Shown: one piece after another, positions 59,985 through 64,000 of the stretch | Position numbering within the stretch: position 1 is the first letter of the stretch | Layout of the letters: each line of letters begins with the position of its first letter | DNA from: Collinsella aerofaciens | GTDB taxonomy: Bacteria > Actinomycetota > Coriobacteriia > Coriobacteriales > Coriobacteriaceae | Reading direction: 5' to 3' | DNA: 64,000 nt | Assembly (NCBI RefSeq): GCF_028209625.1 | Contig: NZ_JAQLDU010000006.1 | Span: forward strand, 54,666 to 118,665 | Program-made: the position numbers and the translations under genes | Notes under the pieces: model-generated | What the model was told of the DNA's origin: nothing | Seen by the model: only the letters and a program-made list of their open reading frames with translations | Database searches by the model: none

Positions 59985-62225
59985 CTATTTCTTAAACCGT
60001 GCACCCTGGCGTTTTCTGCCCGATGCGAACGTGGAACCCTTGCGAGCCTGCGAACGTAAGCGCTCGATCGTCTCGTCCTCAGACGCACCCTCGAGCATCG
60101 CCCGAATCTGAACGACGGCATCGCGCAGGCGCGCCGCCTCCTCAAAGTCCATGGCGGCAGAAGCGTTACGCATATCCTCTTCCATGGTTTCGACGATCCG
60201 CACGAGCTCGTCATGCGGCAGTTCTTCCAACTGCTCCGCAAGTGTCTGCTCGGGCGCCACCGTTTCCGGCACGCCACCCTCGCCCGACTCATCGGGCGTA
60301 TAGAATGCGCCATGGCCAAGAGAGTCGCCCTTCGAGCGTCCCTTGGAACCCACGGTTTTTTCGGCCTCGGCAATAAAACTTGAGATGTCGTTGATGGCCT
60401 TGCGCACCGTCTTGGGCACAATGCCATGCTCTTCGTTATATGCCATCTGAATCTCGCGACGGCGCTGCGTCTCCTCGATGGCCTCTTTCATCGAATCGGT
60501 CACAACGTCTGCATACATGATGACTTCGCCATCGGCGTTACGGGCCGCGCGGCCAATCGTCTGAATCAGCGAACGGCGGTTGCGCAAGAAGCCTTCCTTA
60601 TCGGCATCGAGAATTGCCACCAGTGAGACCTCGGGAAGATCCAAGCCCTCGCGAAGCAGGTTGATGCCAACGAGAACATCGATCTTGCCCTCGCGCAGCG
60701 TTCGCAGGATCTCGACACGGTCCATTGTCGCCGTATCAGAATGCATGTAATTGACCTTAATGCCCGCATCAAGCAGATGGTCGGTCAGGTCCTCGGCCAT
60801 GCGCTTGGTCAACGTGGTCACCAGCACGCGCTCCTTGCGGGCAACGCGCTCGCGAATCTCGTCCTCAAGATCGTCAATCTGACCGCGAACCGGACGCACA
60901 TCGATCTTGGGATCGAGCAGGCCGGTCGGACGAATAATCTGCTCAACATCGTTCTGGCTCACCCGCAGCTCGTAGTCGCCCGGCGTGGCCGAAACGTAGA
61001 TGAACTGGGGGATCCTTGCCTCAAACTCATCGAAACGAAGCGGGCGGTTATCGAGTGCCGAAGGAAGGCGAAAACCGTGTTCCACCAGCGTCACCTTACG
61101 CGAGCGGTCACCTTCGTGCATGCCGCGAATCTGCGGCACCGTCACATGGCTCTCATCGATGATGCAGAGCATGTCCTTAGGGAAGTAATCGATCAGGGTA
61201 AACGGCGGCTCGCCCGGTTTTCGACCGTCCAGATGACGCGAGTAGTTCTCGATACCGTTACAAAAACCCATGGTCTCGAGCATCTCGAGATCATAGTCGG
61301 TGCGCTGCTGCAGACGCTGCGCCTCGAGCAACTTGTCGGTTGCCTTGAGCTCCGCCACGCGCTTCTCGCACTCTTCGCTGATCGATTTCAGAGCGGCCTT
61401 GACCTTGGGTTTCTCAGTCACGTAGTGGGATGCCGGCCATACGGGGATGGCCTCGTACTCACGAATCATCTCGCCGGTGACCTCATCGATCTCAGCAATA
61501 AGCTCGACCTCGTCACCAAAGAACTCAAACCGCAACGGATGCTCGGCATAAGGCGGATACACGTCGACAACATCGCCGCGCACGCGGAACGTGCCGCGCG
61601 CCAGGTCATAGTCATTGCGATCATATTGAATGTCGATCAGTGCATGAATAAAGTCATCGCGCTCGAGCGGCACCTTCTTGTCGACGTTTGGAGCCAGACC
61701 CGCATAGTCCTCAGGAGAGCCAATACCATAGATACACGAGACTGATGCGACAACGATCACATCGCGTCGAGATAGCAGCGATGCGGTCGCCTGATGTCGC
61801 AGCATCTCGACCTCTTCATTAATCGAGGAGTCTTTCTCGATATACGTATCGCTTTGCGGCACATACGCCTCGGGCTGATAGTAGTCGTAGTACGAGACGA
61901 AGTAGACCACAGCGTTGTTGGGAAAGAACTCTTTGAGCTCGCTCGCAAGCTGAGCGGCGAGCGTTTTATTCGGAGCCATGACCAGCGTCGGCTTTCCCAG
62001 GGCCTCAATAGTCTTGGCCATCGTGAAGGTCTTGCCCGAACCAGTCACGCCCAGCAAAACCTGATAGCGGCCTCCGTCCCTCACACCCTGCACAAGCGAC
62101 TCAATGGCTTCAGGCTGAGAGCCTGCAGGGTCATAGGGAGACACGACCTTAAACGGCACGTCAGAGCCTTCAACGCCAAAGCGCTTAAGTTCACCACCAA
62201 CGCGTTCTACTTCAAATTCCGCCAT
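59985..62225 (-). CDS. uvrB: Excinuclease ABC subunit B
   Basis: 746 residues. Helicase-like damage verification subunit. Walker [13 protein letters not shown], the beta-hairpin [26 protein letters not shown] and the C-terminal UVR motif ([19 protein letters not shown]). It is about 70 residues longer than usual: an acidic linker ([15 protein letters not shown] to the UVR motif) and a basic tail ([12 protein letters not shown]). The ATG at 62225 has AGGAG five bases upstream. uvrA, uvrB and uvrC all lie within 16 kb. Confidence 0.96.
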   Translation of the reverse strand: MAEFEVERVGGELKRFGVEGSDVPFKVVSPYDPAGSQPEAIESLVQGVRDGGRYQVLLGVTGSGKTFTMAKTIEALGKPTLVMAPNKTLAAQLASELKEFFPNNAVVYFVSYYDYYQPEAYVPQSDTYIEKDSSINEEVEMLRHQATASLLSRRDVIVVASVSCIYGIGSPEDYAGLAPNVDKKVPLERDDFIHALIDIQYDRNDYDLARGTFRVRGDVVDVYPPYAEHPLRFEFFGDEVELIAEIDEVTGEMIREYEAIPVWPASHYVTEKPKVKAALKSISEECEKRVAELKATDKLLEAQRLQQRTDYDLEMLETMGFCNGIENYSRHLDGRKPGEPPFTLIDYFPKDMLCIIDESHVTVPQIRGMHEGDRSRKVTLVEHGFRLPSALDNRPLRFDEFEARIPQFIYVSATPGDYELRVSQNDVEQIIRPTGLLDPKIDVRPVRGQIDDLEDEIRERVARKERVLVTTLTKRMAEDLTDHLLDAGIKVNYMHSDTATMDRVEILRTLREGKIDVLVGINLLREGLDLPEVSLVAILDADKEGFLRNRRSLIQTIGRAARNADGEVIMYADVVTDSMKEAIEETQRRREIQMAYNEEHGIVPKTVRKAINDISSFIAEAEKTVGSKGRSKGDSLGHGAFYTPDESGEGGVPETVAPEQTLAEQLEELPHDELVRIVETMEEDMRNASAAMDFEEAARLRDAVVQIRAMLEGASEDETIERLRSQARKGSTFASGRKRQGARFKK

Positions 62226-62276
62226 GGATACTCCTAACTCATACATCTGCAGTATACGCAGGCGGTAGGCTTAGTC

Positions 62277-62858
62277 CTATACGAACCAATCGGGATAGAG
62301 AGTCTTATAGCGAACCCAGGCATTATTGACACGAATCAGATACGCCTGCGTCTCGGGAAAGGTGATTGCATTATGAAGCGACGTACTCTGCTGCGCCCAT
62401 CCGTCGACATTGCCCATGCCGGCGTTATAGGCGGCAATGGCACTGTCAGTCGACCCGTTAAAATACGTTAGAAGATATGAAAGATACGCACAGCCAAACT
62501 CGATGTTCGTAGCGGGATCGTTAAGGTTGTCGGCTGAATACTCGTTACCATCGACAAGACCCTTGGCAATCATATCGTGTGCAGTCTCGGGCATCAGCTG
62601 CATCAATCCCCGAGCGCCTTGATTCGACTCCGCCTCGGAATCCCAATTCGATTCCGACTTTATGACGGCACACACCAGATACGGATCAAGATTGTGCGAA
62701 ATGCTCGATTGCTTTACGTACGCCTCGTAGTCAATTGGATACAAAGGCTTAAAAAAGGCGGCAGGGGCATTCGAGTAGACGAGCGAAATAAGGCCGAAGG
62801 CGAACACGACGGCAAGTGGCGCCACTCGATACCACGTAAAGAAACGTGTCTTAGGCAT
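62277..62858 (-). CDS. Lytic transglycosylase (SLT domain)
   Basis: 193 residues. A single N-terminal membrane helix (about residues 8-27) anchors it, then a short linker and a Slt70-type domain: the catalytic Glu in IKSESNWD, GARGLMQLMPETA and AYNAGMGNVDGW. It cleaves peptidoglycan to anhydromuropeptides. Its ATG overlaps the coaE stop by eight bases. Confidence 0.9.
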   Translation of the reverse strand: MPKTRFFTWYRVAPLAVVFAFGLISLVYSNAPAAFFKPLYPIDYEAYVKQSSISHNLDPYLVCAVIKSESNWDSEAESNQGARGLMQLMPETAHDMIAKGLVDGNEYSADNLNDPATNIEFGCAYLSYLLTYFNGSTDSAIAAYNAGMGNVDGWAQQSTSLHNAITFPETQAYLIRVNNAWVRYKTLYPDWFV

Positions 62859-63492
62859 CGGCCTCCTCCTTATCCACTTCATCCCCGAAGCCATGGCGCG
62901 CAAGCCATGCGTCCAGTTGTTCATAGAGCGAGTTATCGCCTGCCGCATTATCGATTACCGTCGTAGCGAGATGGCAAAGCGAAGCCTCATCAGGTTGGCA
63001 TGCAGAGCGCGCATCAAAATCAGAGGACTCCATACCACGATGGATGGCGCGCTCGCGACGAACTGCTAAAGGAGCGCTGATTACCAGAATTTCATCAGCC
63101 AGGCCAAAAGCATCCTCAAAACCAGTCGGGGCAGAAACCTCGACAACCGCAAAGGGATAACGGGGGGACGAAACCGTGCAGCAAACCGGATCAAGAATCC
63201 TCAGTGACAGCTGTTCGATGAGAACCGGATGAACGATGCCATTGAGCCGCGCAACTGTATCAGGAGAGGCGAAAGCTCGAGTAGCGAGGACATTGCGGCG
63301 AATGCCGCCCTCCTCGTCCAGAATGTCCCACCCAAATTCTTCCGCGAGGGCATTGACGATATCGGAGCCTGGCACATACAGCGATTTGGCAAGCTCATCC
63401 AGATCGATAAGCATGGCGCCATGAGATTCAAGATAGCGGCAGGCAGTCGACTTACCCGAAGCAATATTGCCCAAGACAAAAACGGTAAACAT
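62851..63492 (-). CDS. coaE: Dephospho-CoA kinase
   Basis: 213 residues. Last step of CoA synthesis. P-loop VLGNIASGKST at the N-terminus, then LIDLDELAK and the CoA lid region. AGGGAGG lies five bases before the ATG at 63492. The C-terminal 30 residues are acidic and longer than in many homologues. It overlaps the lytic transglycosylase gene. Confidence 0.93.
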   Translation of the reverse strand: MFTVFVLGNIASGKSTACRYLESHGAMLIDLDELAKSLYVPGSDIVNALAEEFGWDILDEEGGIRRNVLATRAFASPDTVARLNGIVHPVLIEQLSLRILDPVCCTVSSPRYPFAVVEVSAPTGFEDAFGLADEILVISAPLAVRRERAIHRGMESSDFDARSACQPDEASLCHLATTVIDNAAGDNSLYEQLDAWLARHGFGDEVDKEEADA

Positions 63493-63623
63493 CAAGTCCT
63501 CCCTAACGCCAATGGGAGTTATTATCGCGCAAATACAAAAGAAGGACTCAAAATACAGCCAAACAGTAAGACAAGCTAAACGAAAGCGAGTTCTTGTATT
63601 ACAACTATCTTTCAAACGCAAAA

Positions 63624-63652
63624 AAGGGGCAGGCCGCGAGGCCTCCCCCTTC
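63624..63652 (-). terminator. Terminator of the rRNA operon
   Basis: A GC stem (AAGGGG-GGCC paired with GGCC-CCCCTT), followed on the minus strand by TTTTTTG. It lies about 34 bases after the 5S rRNA. Confidence 0.88.
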
Positions 63653-63685
63653 TTCAATCTCGATGACGGCTCGGTGCCGTCCACC

Positions 63686-63802
63686 GGTCAGCGGCGCCCT
63701 GGCCTCCCACGGGCTGGCCCCGCAGTACTCTCGGCGCGATGGGGCTTAGCTTCCGGGTTCGGAACGGGACCGGGCGTGCCCCCCATGCTCTGGCCGCTGA
63801 CC
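63686..63802 (-). rRNA. 5S ribosomal RNA
   Basis: 117 bases. Terminal stem GGTCAGCGGC/GCCGCTGACC; the central part contains the conserved CCGAACCCGGAAGCTAAG and GCGCCGAGAGTACTG segments read on the minus strand. Ends are set by the terminal stem and may be off by a base or two. Confidence 0.92.
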
Positions 63803-63944
63803 GGTGGGCGGCGCCCACCGTTACGGTGTCCTGGGTCTCATCTACGTGCCCTGGGGGCCGCATGGCGCATAGGGGAGTCGACTCGGGGGCATCCTCGTGC
63901 CCGGACCGCGCGCATGAGCGCATGTCCCGCGGGCCGCGAGGTGC

Positions 63945-64000
63945 GGTTCCGGAAGAGCTCGGGCGATTAGTGCGGCTCGGCTGAGGCTGTCGCCAGCCTT
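63945..64000 (-). rRNA. 3' end of 23S ribosomal RNA (partial)
   Basis: The minus strand carries the conserved near-terminal segment of 23S rRNA (CCGAGCCGCACTAATCGCCCGAG). The gene runs out of the window; the exact 3' end is approximate, taken about 20 bases after ACTAAT. The 23S-5S spacer is 63803-63944. Confidence 0.7.

Noticed and set aside
63654..63984. Open frames at the right end of the window
   Set aside because: They overlap the 5S rRNA, the spacer and the end of 23S rRNA and are not coding.
1..64000. CRISPR arrays, insertion sequences, prophage or toxin-antitoxin genes
   Set aside because: No regularly spaced repeats, transposase, integrase, phage structural or toxin-antitoxin pairs were seen. 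The tRNA-Gly remnant is the only hint of a past integration.

Overview
The window looks like a chromosomal segment of a high-GC, anaerobic gut actinobacterium of the Coriobacteriia, most like Collinsella. This is inferred from gene content and order, not from a database search. Supporting points are a class III anaerobic ribonucleotide reductase, the actinobacterial block uvrC-rapZ-whiA-gap-pgk-tpi-secG, sialic acid catabolism, and acyl-kinase fermentation genes. Most genes are on the minus strand.

Layout. 1-7000: a plus-strand dipeptidase and a small metallopeptidase, then minus-strand folate genes (folE, an HD hydrolase, folB) and nrdD/nrdG, with an NrdR-type box in front of nrdD. 7.5-15.2 kb: a cluster with a thiolase, a DUF35 Zn-ribbon/OB protein, an acyl carrier protein, a phosphotransacylase, a butyrate/acetate-type kinase, an MFS carrier and a small membrane protein, preceded by a TetR regulator and an Sfp-type phosphopantetheinyl transferase. 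I do not recognise this combination as a described pathway; it is the best candidate here for an uncharacterised metabolic system. 15.3-21.7 kb: tRNA genes (Val, three Gly, Cys, Leu and a Gly remnant), a GH13 alpha-glucosidase, and a signalling pair made of a PAS-GAF-SpoIIE phosphatase and a STAS-HATPase fusion. 21.7-28.2 kb: a hairpin-rich gap and an oligopeptide ABC importer (oppABCDF). 28.4-35.6 kb: secG, gpmI, tpiA, pgk, gapA, whiA, rapZ. 35.7-46.1 kb: a sialic acid island (nanE, nanK, nanA-like lyase, two AXE1-family esterases of which one has lost its nucleophile, and a Dpp-family ABC importer with a fused permease-ATPase). 46.4-64 kb: uvrC, murJ, ybaK, uvrA, an LtaS-like sulfatase, a Mrp-type ATPase, two FAD proteins, uvrB, coaE, a lytic transglycosylase, and the 3' end of an rRNA operon (5S and the tail of 23S).

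How it fits together. The minus-strand operons are tightly packed, with many short overlaps. The sialic acid island reads as one transcriptional direction: importer, O-deacetylation, lyase, ManNAc kinase, epimerase, giving GlcNAc-6-P for glycolysis; the glycolytic block lies about 2 kb away beyond rapZ and whiA. The thiolase cluster looks built to cleave a beta-ketoacyl substrate and recover energy as ATP via an acyl phosphate, with a dedicated ACP and the transferase able to activate it.

Structure outside genes. Several intergenic gaps hold long nested palindromes (outer arms 18-33 bp, inner hairpin 5-13 bp) with unrelated sequences but the same design. tRNA promoters share a T6-7/A4-6 tract directly upstream of the -35. 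No CRISPR array, insertion sequence or phage gene was found.
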